A DNA stretch of 64,000 nucleotides, taken from contig NZ_JAPEMT010000002.1 in NCBI RefSeq assembly GCF_026342435.1, positions 1,612,001-1,676,000 on the forward strand, in the 5' to 3' direction. Within the stretch, counting starts at the first letter, position 1. Every line of letters begins with the position of its first letter. Below, piece after piece: positions 1 to 7,173 of this stretch. A program made the position numbers and the translations under genes. Source of the DNA: Streptomyces sp. NBC_00237. Its GTDB lineage: Bacteria > Actinomycetota > Actinomycetes > Streptomycetales > Streptomycetaceae. The notes under the pieces are model-generated. The model worked only from the letters and a program-made list of their open reading frames with translations. It had not been told where the DNA came from and ran no database searches.

Positions 1-188
1 CGCGGCTCGGGGACCGAGAACGACGCCAGCTGGTTGATGGGCGTCAGGGCACCGTAGTAGTCGGCCACGATCTTGTTGAACATCGCCGGGTGCGCACGGC
101 CGGTGCGGATCGCGGCGAAGTCCTCCTTGGCGACCACGACGGCCTTCTCCATTTTCTCCTCGGCCTCGAGGAGGATTTCTTCAATCAC
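1..188 (-). CDS. frr: Ribosome recycling factor, N-terminal part (cut by window edge)
   Basis: Ribosome recycling factor splits post-termination ribosomes together with EF-G. Only about the first 62 codons are present; the rest lies beyond position 1. The translation begins MIEEILLEAEEKMEKAVVVA and includes the RTGRAHP segment and YYGALTPINQLA, both characteristic of the family. The start is the second of two adjacent GTG codons, at 188, because an AGGAG ribosome binding site (195-199 on the plus strand) lies six bases upstream. It follows pyrH on the same strand, the usual pyrH-frr order. Confidence 0.95.
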   Translation of the reverse strand, partial: MIEEILLEAEEKMEKAVVVAKEDFAAIRTGRAHPAMFNKIVADYYGALTPINQLASFSVPEP

Positions 189-200
189 CACGTACTCCTG

Positions 201-240
201 CATGTCTGGAACTGCTGCTGCATGTCTTGGACTGCTGCTG
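201..240. repeat. Imperfect 20-bp tandem duplication upstream of frr
   Basis: Two adjacent 20-bp units (201-220 and 221-240) differ at only two positions. Both begin catgtct and end gactgctgctg or aactgctgctg. They sit in the pyrH-frr gap, just upstream of the frr ribosome binding site. No function is evident; slipped-strand duplication is the simplest origin. Confidence 0.8.
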
Positions 241-326
241 CTGCGTGCGTCTTCTCCTGCACGGTGTCCGACCGGCAGGACATTGTCCATCCCCCGGCCG
301 GGCCAGGAGGACGAAACGGAAACCTG

Positions 327-1070
327 TCAGTCCCGGTTGCCCCGGGCGTTGACGAGCGTGCCGATCTTCTCACCCTTGACCGCGCGGGCGATATTGCCCT
401 CGGCCAGCAGTTCGAAGACCAGGATCGGCAGGTCGTTGTCGCGGCAGAGGGTGATCGCGGTGGCGTCGGCGACCTTGAGGTCGCGGGACAGCACCTCGCT
501 ATACTCCAGCGCGTCGAACTTGACCGCTTCGGGGTTCTTCTTGGGGTCGGAGTCGTAGACCCCGTCGACCCCGTTCTTGCCCATGAGCAGGGCTTCCGCG
601 TCGATCTCCAGCGCGCGCTGGGCGGCGGTGGTGTCCGTGGAGAAGTACGGCATGCCCATGCCCGCGCCGAAGATCACGACGCGCCCCTTCTCCAGGTGGC
701 GCACGGCGCGCAGCGGGATGTACGGCTCCGCGACCTGGCCCATGGTGATGGCGGTCTGGACACGGGAGTCGATGCCCTCCTTCTCCAGGAAGTCCTGGAG
801 GGCGAGGCAGTTCATGACGGTGCCGAGCATGCCCATGTAGTCCGAGCGGGCCCGGTCCATGCCGCGCTGCTGGAGTTCGGCGCCGCGGAAGAAGTTACCG
901 CCGCCGATGACGACCGCGATCTCCGCGCCGTCGCGTACGACCGCGGCGATCTCACGCGCGATGGCGTGGACGACGTCGGGGTCGACACCGAGGGCACCGC
1001 CGCCGGCGAACGCCTCGCCGGAGAGCTTCAGCATGAAGCGCCCGGTCTTCTTGCCGCTGTCCTGATTCAT
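327..1070 (-). CDS. pyrH: UMP kinase PyrH
   Basis: Bacterial UMP kinase of the amino-acid kinase family; it phosphorylates UMP to UDP in pyrimidine synthesis and usually works as a hexamer. The 247-residue product has the phosphate-binding KLSGEAF near the N terminus, GGGNFFRGAEL, DYMGMLGTVMN, and GAGMGMPYFSTDT for substrate binding. The start ATG at 1070 (MNQDSGKKTG) was chosen because a GAGGAG motif lies 11 bases upstream and the longer frame lacks family similarity. It lies between tsf and frr, all on the minus strand. Confidence 0.96.
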   Translation of the reverse strand: MNQDSGKKTGRFMLKLSGEAFAGGGALGVDPDVVHAIAREIAAVVRDGAEIAVVIGGGNFFRGAELQQRGMDRARSDYMGMLGTVMNCLALQDFLEKEGIDSRVQTAITMGQVAEPYIPLRAVRHLEKGRVVIFGAGMGMPYFSTDTTAAQRALEIDAEALLMGKNGVDGVYDSDPKKNPEAVKFDALEYSEVLSRDLKVADATAITLCRDNDLPILVFELLAEGNIARAVKGEKIGTLVNARGNRD

Positions 1071-1102
1071 GGGGGTGATATCTCCTCGTGCACATACGAA
1101 GA

Positions 1103-1151
1103 AGGCCATTGCCGGTGGAAATCCTTGCGGTTCCCTCTGCGGCAATGGCCT
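1103..1151 (-). terminator. Hairpin between tsf and pyrH (first of two)
   Basis: A perfect 11-bp inverted repeat (1103-1113 with 1141-1151, aggccattgcc and its complement) encloses 27 nt in the tsf-pyrH gap. It probably ends or attenuates the rpsB-tsf transcript before pyrH. No T run follows, which is typical of Streptomyces hairpin terminators. Confidence 0.6.
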
Positions 1152-1167
1152 CCTCGTCAGATCTGCG

Positions 1168-1193
1168 GCCGCCCGGTGCGTACTCCGGGCGGC
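1168..1193 (-). terminator. Second GC-rich hairpin between tsf and pyrH
   Basis: Nine bases (1168-1176, gccgcccgg) pair perfectly with 1185-1193 around an 8-nt loop. It lies just downstream of tsf (stop at 1258) on the minus strand and is met before the 1103-1151 hairpin, so the two form a tandem pair. Confidence 0.6.
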
Positions 1194-1257
1194 TGCATCA
1201 GACCCTAGCCGGGTCTGGCGATGTTCGCGTTACGTCGACAGGGTCGGACGTACGGAC

Positions 1258-2094
1258 TCAGATGCCGACCTTGATGCGCGCGAAGCGCTTCAGGGTGACG
1301 CCGGCCTCGTCCAGGACCTTCTGGACGGACTTCTTGTTGTCCAGCGCGTACGGCTGGCCGAGGAGGGTGGCCTCCTTGAAGAAGCCGTTCACGCGGCCCT
1401 CGACGATCTTCGGGAGGGCGGCCTCGGGCTTGCCCTCGGCGCGCGTGGTCTCCTCGGCGACGCGGCGCTCGGTCTCGACGACCTCGGCCGGAACGTCTTC
1501 CTTGGTGAGGTACTTCGGCGCGAAGGCGGCGATGTGCTGGGCGATGCCGCGAGCGAGCTCGGCGTCGGCCTTGTCCAGCTCGACCAGAACACCGATCTGC
1601 GGGGGCAGGTCGGGCATGGTGCGGTGCATGTACGCGGAGACGAAGGCACCCTCGTACTGGGCGAAGCGCTCCAGGACGATCTTCTCGCCGAGGTTGGCGT
1701 TGGCCTCGTCGACGAACGCCTGCACGGTCTTGCCGGCCTCGATCTCGGAGGCTAGCAGGGTCGCGAGGTCGGCCGGCTTGGTGGCGGCGACGTGCTCGGC
1801 GAGCTGGTTGGCGACGGCCTGGAACTTCTCGCCCTTGGCGACGAAGTCGGTCTCGCACTTGAGCTCGACGATGACACCGGAGGTGTTGTCGTCGGCGATC
1901 AGGGAGACGACGGCGCCGTTCTCGGCCGAACGGCCCTCGCGCTTGGCGACGCCCTTCTGGCCCTTGATGCGAAGGGCTTCGACGGCCTTGTCGACGCTGC
2001 CGTCGGCCTCGTCGAGGGCCTTCTTGCAGTCCATCATGCCGGCGCCGGTGAGCTCGCGGAGCTTCTTGACGTCAGCGGCGGTGTAGTTCGCCAT
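1258..2094 (-). CDS. tsf: Elongation factor Ts
   Basis: EF-Ts is the nucleotide exchange factor that recycles EF-Tu-GDP to EF-Tu-GTP. The 278-residue product begins MANYTAADVKKLRELTGAGM with an N-terminal UBA-like domain, then shows MMDCKKAL and VELKCETDFVAKGE, both hallmarks of the family. It is downstream of rpsB on the same strand. The 156-bp gap between them holds a strong hairpin that could set the S2/EF-Ts ratio. Start ATG at 2094. Confidence 0.97.
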   Translation of the reverse strand: MANYTAADVKKLRELTGAGMMDCKKALDEADGSVDKAVEALRIKGQKGVAKREGRSAENGAVVSLIADDNTSGVIVELKCETDFVAKGEKFQAVANQLAEHVAATKPADLATLLASEIEAGKTVQAFVDEANANLGEKIVLERFAQYEGAFVSAYMHRTMPDLPPQIGVLVELDKADAELARGIAQHIAAFAPKYLTKEDVPAEVVETERRVAEETTRAEGKPEAALPKIVEGRVNGFFKEATLLGQPYALDNKKSVQKVLDEAGVTLKRFARIKVGI

Positions 2095-2185
2095 GAGTCT
2101 GTGAATCTCTTCTCGAAAGTCGAAGGTCGTGATCTACGTGATCCGCGTCGACGGTGAAGTCAGCGTCTACGTGATCTACGGGTGA

Positions 2186-2228
2186 ACGGCGGGGGCGGTA
2201 CGCCTGTGGGCGTACCCTCCCCCGCCGT
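2186..2228 (-). terminator. Strong hairpin between rpsB and tsf (attenuator or partial terminator)
   Basis: A nearly perfect inverted repeat pairs 2186-2204 with 2208-2228 around a 3-nt loop; a central GGTACGCC segment is flanked by runs of G and C. It lies between the rpsB stop (2251) and tsf start (2094). Since rpsB and tsf normally form one operon, it probably lets only part of the transcription through to tsf. Confidence 0.75.
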
Positions 2229-2250
2229 CAGTCAGCCGTTACGGGCTGGG

Positions 2251-3180
2251 TCAGGACTGCTCGGCGTCCGCGGCCGGAGCCTCGGCGGCGGCCTCGGCCG
2301 GCTTCTCGGCCTCGGCGACCGGGGCAGCCTCGGCGTCGGCGGCCGGAGCAGCCTCGGCCGGAGCGGCAGCGGCGTCGGCGGCCGGAGCCTCGTCAGCCTT
2401 CTTGTCGCCCTCAAGCAGGTCGCGCTCCCACTCGGCGAGGGGCTCGCCGGCGGCCTTCTCGCCCGGCTTGGAGTCACCGGTGGCGGCACCGGAACGGGCG
2501 ATGAGGCCCTCGGCGACGGCGTCGGCGATCACGCGGGTGAGCAGCGTGACAGAGCGGATCGCGTCGTCGTTGCCGGGGATCTTGTAGTCGACCTCGTCGG
2601 GGTCGCAGTTGGTGTCGAGGATCGCGACGACCGGGATGCGCAGCTTGCGCGCCTCGCCGACGGCGATGTGCTCCTTCTTGGTGTCGACGATCCAGACGGC
2701 GCTGGGAACCTTCGACATCTCGCGGATACCGCCGAGGGTCTTCTCCAGCTTGGCCTTCTCGCGCGAGAGAACCAGGAGCTCCTTCTTGGTGAGGCCCGAC
2801 GCGGCCACGTCCTCGAAGTCGATGAGCTCCAGCTCCTTCAGGCGCTGGAGGCGCTTGTAGACGGTGGAGAAGTTGGTCAGCATGCCGCCGAGCCAGCGCT
2901 GGTTGACGTAGGGCATGCCCACGCGCGTCGCCTGCTCGGCGATCGCTTCCTGCGCCTGCTTCTTGGTGCCGACGAACATGATGGAGCCACCGTGCGCGAC
3001 GGTCTCCTTGACGAACTCGTAGGCGCGGTCGATGTACGACAGCGACTGGAGCAGGTCGATGATGTAGATGCCGTTGCGCTCCGTGAAGATGAAGCGCTTC
3101 ATCTTCGGGTTCCAACGACGGGTCTGGTGACCGAAGTGGACGCCGCTTTCCAGCAGCTCCCGCATCGTGACGACGGCCAT
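2251..3180 (-). CDS. rpsB: 30S ribosomal protein S2
   Basis: S2 is a late-assembling small-subunit protein needed for binding S1. The 309-residue product begins MAVVTMRELLESGVHFGHQT, the classical S2 opening, and carries NGIYIIDL, FVGTKKQAQ and NQRWLGGMLTNF. After about residue 250 comes a low-complexity tail of Ala, Glu, Pro and Asp that is absent from shorter S2 proteins but common in actinomycetes. The ATG at 3180 is preceded by AAGGAG seven bases upstream. It opens the rpsB-tsf unit and is divergent from the M23 peptidase gene. Confidence 0.97.
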   Translation of the reverse strand: MAVVTMRELLESGVHFGHQTRRWNPKMKRFIFTERNGIYIIDLLQSLSYIDRAYEFVKETVAHGGSIMFVGTKKQAQEAIAEQATRVGMPYVNQRWLGGMLTNFSTVYKRLQRLKELELIDFEDVAASGLTKKELLVLSREKAKLEKTLGGIREMSKVPSAVWIVDTKKEHIAVGEARKLRIPVVAILDTNCDPDEVDYKIPGNDDAIRSVTLLTRVIADAVAEGLIARSGAATGDSKPGEKAAGEPLAEWERDLLEGDKKADEAPAADAAAAPAEAAPAADAEAAPVAEAEKPAEAAAEAPAADAEQS

Positions 3181-3411
3181 GGCCGTACTCCTTGAGGTAC
3201 TCGGTTATCGCTTCCGCCGGACGGCGGTCGCGCCTGACGCCCCACGCGCTGTGCCCATGAGGTCCGGACCGTGTGGTCGGAGACTCTGAGGACCGAGCAG
3301 CGCTGCCACTGACCGCTGAAGAGTGGGTGGTGGCGGGACGTGCGAAGTCGACCCGGTGACCCGGATCGCCACAAGAAGTGTACGGGACCCGCACAGTGCC
3401 GGGTGACGGCG

Positions 3412-3438
3412 TTGTCCACAACCGGTCGGCCGTCCACA
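3412..3438 (+). promoter_or_regulatory. Pair of DnaA-box-like sites in the rpsB/peptidase divergent region
   Basis: TTGTCCACA at 3412-3420 matches the Streptomyces DnaA-box consensus exactly, and CCGTCCACA follows at 3430-3438. They lie in the 309-bp gap between the divergent rpsB and M23 peptidase genes. On the minus strand, TACACT at 3382-3377 could be a -10 element for rpsB. Binding is not shown; single boxes occur by chance in such genomes. Confidence 0.4.
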
Positions 3439-3489
3439 GAAGCGGTCCATGATCCCCGCGAGAACGCTCGTTGCGGGACCGTTCTCGGC

Positions 3490-4212
3490 ATGTACCGAAT
3501 GGTGTTCCTGACCCTGTCCCTGACCGTCGCCGCGCTCTTCGTACGCCCCTCCCCTGCCTTCGCCGCCGAGGGTCCCGACCGCTCGTGGCCGGTGGGCGTC
3601 CGCCCCCCTGTCGTACGGGCCTGGGAGCCGCCGCCTTCGCGGTACGCGGCCGGGCACCGGGGCGTGGACCTGGCGGCCGTTCCCGGCGAGGGGGTACGGG
3701 CCGCGGCGGCGGGAAAGGTGTCCTTCGCGGGCCGGGTGGCCGGGCGCGGAGTGCTCTCGATCACGCTGCCCGGCAGCGGGGACCCACCGCTGCGCACGAC
3801 GTACGAACCGGTGCGCCCGCTGGTCGCGGAGGGCGAGGAGGTGGCGGCGGGCCAGGTGGTGGGGGTGCTGGAGTCCGGTGCGTACCACTGCCCGGCGGTC
3901 AGCTGTCTGCACTGGGGCCTGCTGCGGGGCGCGGACTACCTGGATCCGCTGTCCCTGCTCCCGCCCGGCCTGCTGCACCGGGGCCCGCCCCGCCTGCTGC
4001 CGGTGTTCGGGGTCCCGGCACCCGCCACCGAGCCGCTTCCGGCAGCCGTACGGGACCGATCACCGTCGGCAGCCGTACAGGACCGAGCGCTGTCGGCAGC
4101 CGTACGGGACGGAGCGCTGCCGGTGGCGGTACTGGCGTGCCCCGTGCCGTGGTGGCGGCGGAGTCTCAGCCCCGGACGCCCCGCAGGGCCATCGAGACGG
4201 CCGCGTCGGTGA
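3490..4212 (+). CDS. Secreted M23-family metallopeptidase (LytM-like)
   Basis: A predicted zinc endopeptidase acting on cell-wall peptide cross-links, exported by the Sec route. Residues 1-25 form a signal peptide (MYRMVFLTLSLTVAALFV then a PAFA-A cleavage site). The M23 core runs from about residue 50 to 150 with ligands H56 and D60 (GHRGVDLA) and H141 (CLHWGLL). The last 70 residues are unstructured and include three repeats of an AAVRD-type segment. The 3' end overlaps the convergent TetR gene by 47 bp. The ATG at 3490 is chosen because it opens the signal peptide; MVFL three codons later is an alternative. Confidence 0.8.
   Translation: MYRMVFLTLSLTVAALFVRPSPAFAAEGPDRSWPVGVRPPVVRAWEPPPSRYAAGHRGVDLAAVPGEGVRAAAAGKVSFAGRVAGRGVLSITLPGSGDPPLRTTYEPVRPLVAEGEEVAAGQVVGVLESGAYHCPAVSCLHWGLLRGADYLDPLSLLPPGLLHRGPPRLLPVFGVPAPATEPLPAAVRDRSPSAAVQDRALSAAVRDGALPVAVLACPVPWWRRSLSPGRPAGPSRRPRR
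4041..4121 (+). repeat. 27-bp tandem repeat, three units, inside the peptidase gene
   Basis: Three consecutive 27-bp units (4041-4067, 4068-4094, 4095-4121) begin ggcagccgtac and encode nine-residue repeats of the AAVRDRSPS type near the C terminus of the M23 peptidase. A fourth decayed unit follows. Unit number probably varies between strains because the length keeps the frame. Confidence 0.85.
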
Positions 4213-4750
4213 TCAGGGCGGGATCCTCGGCGGCGCCGCCGAGCTCCAGACGGCGCACGGCCGCGTCGACCACGCCCTGGAGCATCATGGCCGCCAGCCG
4301 GGGCTGCTCGTGGCCCAGGTCGCGCAGGGCGTCGCCGATCATCGTGACGAGTCCGCCGTGCGCGGCGCGGATCTTCTCGCGGGCACCGGCGTCCAGCTCG
4401 CTCGCGGAGATCGCGACGACGGCACGGTGGCGACGGTCGGCGACCAGCGTCAGCTGTTGCCGTACGTACGCCTCGACCTTGCCCTCGGCGGTGTCGGCGG
4501 CCGCCATGGCGTCCTCGACCTCGGCCGCCCAAACGGGGAAGTCGACGGCGCACAGCTCCTCGACGACCGCCCCCCGGGAGCGGAAATACTCGTAGACCGA
4601 GGAACGGGCCAGGCCCGTGCGCTCGGCGAGGGCGGGGAAGGTCAGAGCCTCCGTACCGCCTTCGGACAGGAGGGATCGGGCAGCGTCCAGAAGGGCGCTG
4701 CGCTGCATCGTCCGGTGCTCGGCCACGGAGGCCGCTCGAATCCTTGGCAC
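4166..4750 (-). CDS. TetR-family transcriptional regulator
   Basis: A 194-residue one-component regulator. The N-terminal helix-turn-helix covers about residues 15-60 (ALLDAARSLLSEGGTEALTF, then ALAERTGLARSSVYEYFRSR). The remaining helical part would bind an unknown ligand and form the dimer. It lies 86 bp downstream of whiG on the same strand and converges on the M23 peptidase gene. The ligand and targets cannot be read from sequence. Confidence 0.88.
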   Translation of the reverse strand: MPRIRAASVAEHRTMQRSALLDAARSLLSEGGTEALTFPALAERTGLARSSVYEYFRSRGAVVEELCAVDFPVWAAEVEDAMAAADTAEGKVEAYVRQQLTLVADRRHRAVVAISASELDAGAREKIRAAHGGLVTMIGDALRDLGHEQPRLAAMMLQGVVDAAVRRLELGGAAEDPALITDAAVSMALRGVRG

Positions 4751-4836
4751 GCATCCACTCTACGGATGCCCGCCGGAGATGACGACGGGGTACACCCGGC
4801 AGGGACGATTCCTCGGGATTTGCGCCGCTTGCCCGG

Positions 4837-5670
4837 TCAGCGGCCGACGTCGGCGAGCTTGGCCCTGAGCTGGAGGACCGACTTGGTGTGGATCTGGCTG
4901 ACCCGGCTCTCCGTGACGCCGAGCACGTTGCCGATCTCGGCGAGGGTGAGGCCCTCGTAGTAGTAGAGGGTGATCACGGTCTTCTCGCGGTCGGGGAGGG
5001 TGTTGATGGAGCGGGCGAGCAGGCGGCGCAGCTCGCGGTCCTCGGCGACCTCGACGGGGTTGTCGGCGCTGGTGTCCTCCAGCGTCTCCATCAGGCTCAG
5101 CCGGTCGCCCTCGCCGCCCGCGTGCAGCAGCTCCTCCAGCGCGACGACGTTGGCGAGCGACAACTGGCTGAAGACGGCGTGCAGTTCCTCGACCGCGATG
5201 CCCATCTCGGAGGCGACCTCACCCTCGGAGGGGGTGCGGCGCAGCTTCGCCTCCAGGGTGGCGTAGGCCCGCTCGACGGCCTTGGCCTTCTGGCGCACGG
5301 AGCGGGGAATCCAGTCAAGGGCACGCAGCTCGTCGATCATCGCGCCGCGGATGCGGGTGATGGCGTACGTCTCGAACTTGATCGAGCGTTCGATGTCGAA
5401 CTTCTCGATGGCATCAATCAGCCCGAAGACCCCGGAGGACACGAAGTCGGCCTGCTCGACGTTGGCGGGCAGGCCCACGCTGACCCGGCCCGCGACGTAC
5501 TTCACCAGCGGCGAGTAGTGCAGGATCAGCTGCTCCCGCAGCCGCTCGTCGCCCGTGGTCTTGTACGACCGCCACAACTCGTCCACGGACGAGGGCGCCG
5601 GGGGCCGTACGGCTCCGCGGGCAGCCGGGGGCGCTGCCGCGCGGTCAGACCCGGAGGTGTGCTGGGGCAT
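4837..5670 (-). CDS. whiG: RNA polymerase sigma factor WhiG
   Basis: WhiG is the FliA-type sigma factor that starts sporulation of aerial hyphae in Streptomyces. The 277-residue protein has region 2 (LILHYSPLVKYVAGRVSVGL, then FGLIDAIEKFD and FETYAITRIRGAMIDELR), region 3, and a region 4 helix-turn-helix (EGLTLAEIGNVLGVTESRVS). Length and sequence fit WhiG rather than a flagellar sigma. It sits beside dprA, the usual actinomycete arrangement. The upstream 257 bp (5671-5927) hold no gene and should contain its promoter. Confidence 0.93.
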   Translation of the reverse strand: MPQHTSGSDRAAAPPAARGAVRPPAPSSVDELWRSYKTTGDERLREQLILHYSPLVKYVAGRVSVGLPANVEQADFVSSGVFGLIDAIEKFDIERSIKFETYAITRIRGAMIDELRALDWIPRSVRQKAKAVERAYATLEAKLRRTPSEGEVASEMGIAVEELHAVFSQLSLANVVALEELLHAGGEGDRLSLMETLEDTSADNPVEVAEDRELRRLLARSINTLPDREKTVITLYYYEGLTLAEIGNVLGVTESRVSQIHTKSVLQLRAKLADVGR

Positions 5671-5927
5671 GCGTTGCCTTGAGCCGTTCTGCTGTGACGT
5701 GAGGGGGACTTGGTGCCGTGCGTGCTGCCTGAGCGGGGCGAAAACCTTGCGAGCGTAGCGTGACAGAGGCGTCGCGGTGCGCGAAGGACATGGAACTGAA
5801 TCGTCCGGTTGACGGCCGCAGGCAGCGCCGCGCCGTGGGAGCCGTGGTCGCGCACGGCTGCTCCCGCCGGGCTCCGGCGCCTGGTTCGACAGTCATTCCG
5901 GACACCCTTTCACCCGGATGCCCCTGG

Positions 5928-6613
5928 TCAAGCACCGCCTCGCCGGGCTCGCCCGGCGCGTACGGCGCTTGACGCCAACTTCCAGTCGTCTCCGTGACGT
6001 TCGACGAACCCGAGGGAGTGCAGTTCGTACAGTCTCGCGAGCGCCTCGTCCCGGGTGGTCGCCGCTTCCCGTGCGACGTCGCGCGCGTCGACGGCACAAC
6101 GGCCGGGCAGCGCCTCCAGCACCCGGGCGGTGACGGGGTCGAGCAGGTCCTTGGGCAGGACGGGTCCGCGCCGGGCGGGGGCGAGTTCACCGATTTCGCC
6201 GACGAGTTCGACGATTTCGGCGGCGTCGGTCACCAGCACTCCCTCGCCGCGGAGCAGTTCGTGCACTCCCGCCGAGAGGCCACTGGTGACGGGCCCCGGG
6301 ACGCCCATGGTGAACCGGCCGAGGCGCTGGGCGCCGCGGGCGGTGACGAGCGAGCCGCTGCGGTACTCGGCCTCCACGACGACGGTGCCCCGGGTGAGGG
6401 CGGCGATGACCCGGTTGCGCAGCACGAAGCGACTCGGCGTGGGATGGCTTCCCGGCGGCAACTCACCTACCACAAGGCCCTGTTCGGCGATGCGGCCGAT
6501 CAACTCGGCGTGCCCGCGCGGATAGACGACGTCGATCCCGCAGGCGAGCACCGCGACGGTGGCCCCACCCGCGCCCAGCACCCCGCGGTGTGCCGCCCCG
6601 TCGATACCGAAGG
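5928..6613 (-). pseudogene. dprA: dprA, 3' fragment (separated from its 5' part by an inserted element)
   Basis: The C-terminal part of DprA, the RecA loader and single-strand DNA protector used in transformation. Reading from the 6-bp core at 6613-6608, the frame continues TTC GGT ATC GAC as FGIDGAAHRG, then CGIDVVYPRGHAELI, NRVIAALTRGTVVVEA and a C-terminal winged helix. This begins in the middle of the SGxAxGID Rossmann signature. A GTG at 6581 could start a shorter product but would lack half the fold. Joined to 12699-13281 across one core copy, it gives an uninterrupted 420-residue DprA. Confidence 0.92.
6608..6613. repeat. Left attachment core of the dprA-inserted element
   Basis: CGAAGG on the plus strand (CCTTCG in the dprA sense). 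The same six bases occur at 12699-12704. Dropping one copy restores TTC GGT ATC GAC, the FGID of DprA. A 6-bp core is the size used by Tn554-like elements. Confidence 0.85.
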
Positions 6614-6738
6614 TTATCTCGCATGTTTTACCTGTTGTTGAATCTCTCCTCTAGGACAGAGGGTCTCCAGGTCAGACCCATATCCTCCGGGCCTGCAGGT
6701 AGCAACAGCTTGCCGTCTTGCGTTGGTGCTGTTCTGGG

Positions 6739-7173
6739 TCATTCAGACGAGAGCTCGGAGGGCCCCTGCGCCCGGGGCATGTGGATCACCCGGGCGCCCT
6801 CCTCTCGGCCGGTGAGGACACCGTTCTCCAGAGAGAGAAGGTTGATCGCGGCGGCATAGACCCGTAGCCGTTCCTCCAGGTCAGCGCAGTGCTGGCGGAG
6901 ATCTGCGTACTTCCTTTTGAGCTCCTCGTGCTCGCTCAGCTCCTTGCTGAAGGCCGCGGGGGTGCTGCCCTGAGCCTTCACCCGGGCTTGGAAGAGCTCC
7001 TTGAGATCAAGGTGCTGGTGGGTGAGTTGCCAGCGCTTGACGTCGGCTTCGACGGCCAGCTGAGAAACGCTGAGACGCCCAGTGGAGCGGAGCGGAGTTC
7101 CGGCGAGAAGACGGTCCATCGCGGCGAGGATCACGTCGCGGACCGGGTCTGCTGCGGTTGAGCGGGCGGTCAC
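6739..7173 (-). CDS. Small coiled-coil protein of the element (TnpC-like)
   Basis: A 144-residue protein with an N-terminal helical segment that could bind DNA (residues 25-60, LRSTGRLSVSQLAVEADVKR) and a coiled coil (about 80-120, ELSEHEELKRKYADLRQH, then DLEERLRVYAAAINLL). Size, position and shape fit TnpC of Tn554, an accessory factor affecting orientation and frequency of insertion. It is the last gene of the operon and overlaps the preceding recombinase by 4 bp, implying coupled translation. Its function is inferred from context. Confidence 0.7.
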   Translation of the reverse strand: MTARSTAADPVRDVILAAMDRLLAGTPLRSTGRLSVSQLAVEADVKRWQLTHQHLDLKELFQARVKAQGSTPAAFSKELSEHEELKRKYADLRQHCADLEERLRVYAAAINLLSLENGVLTGREEGARVIHMPRAQGPSELSSE

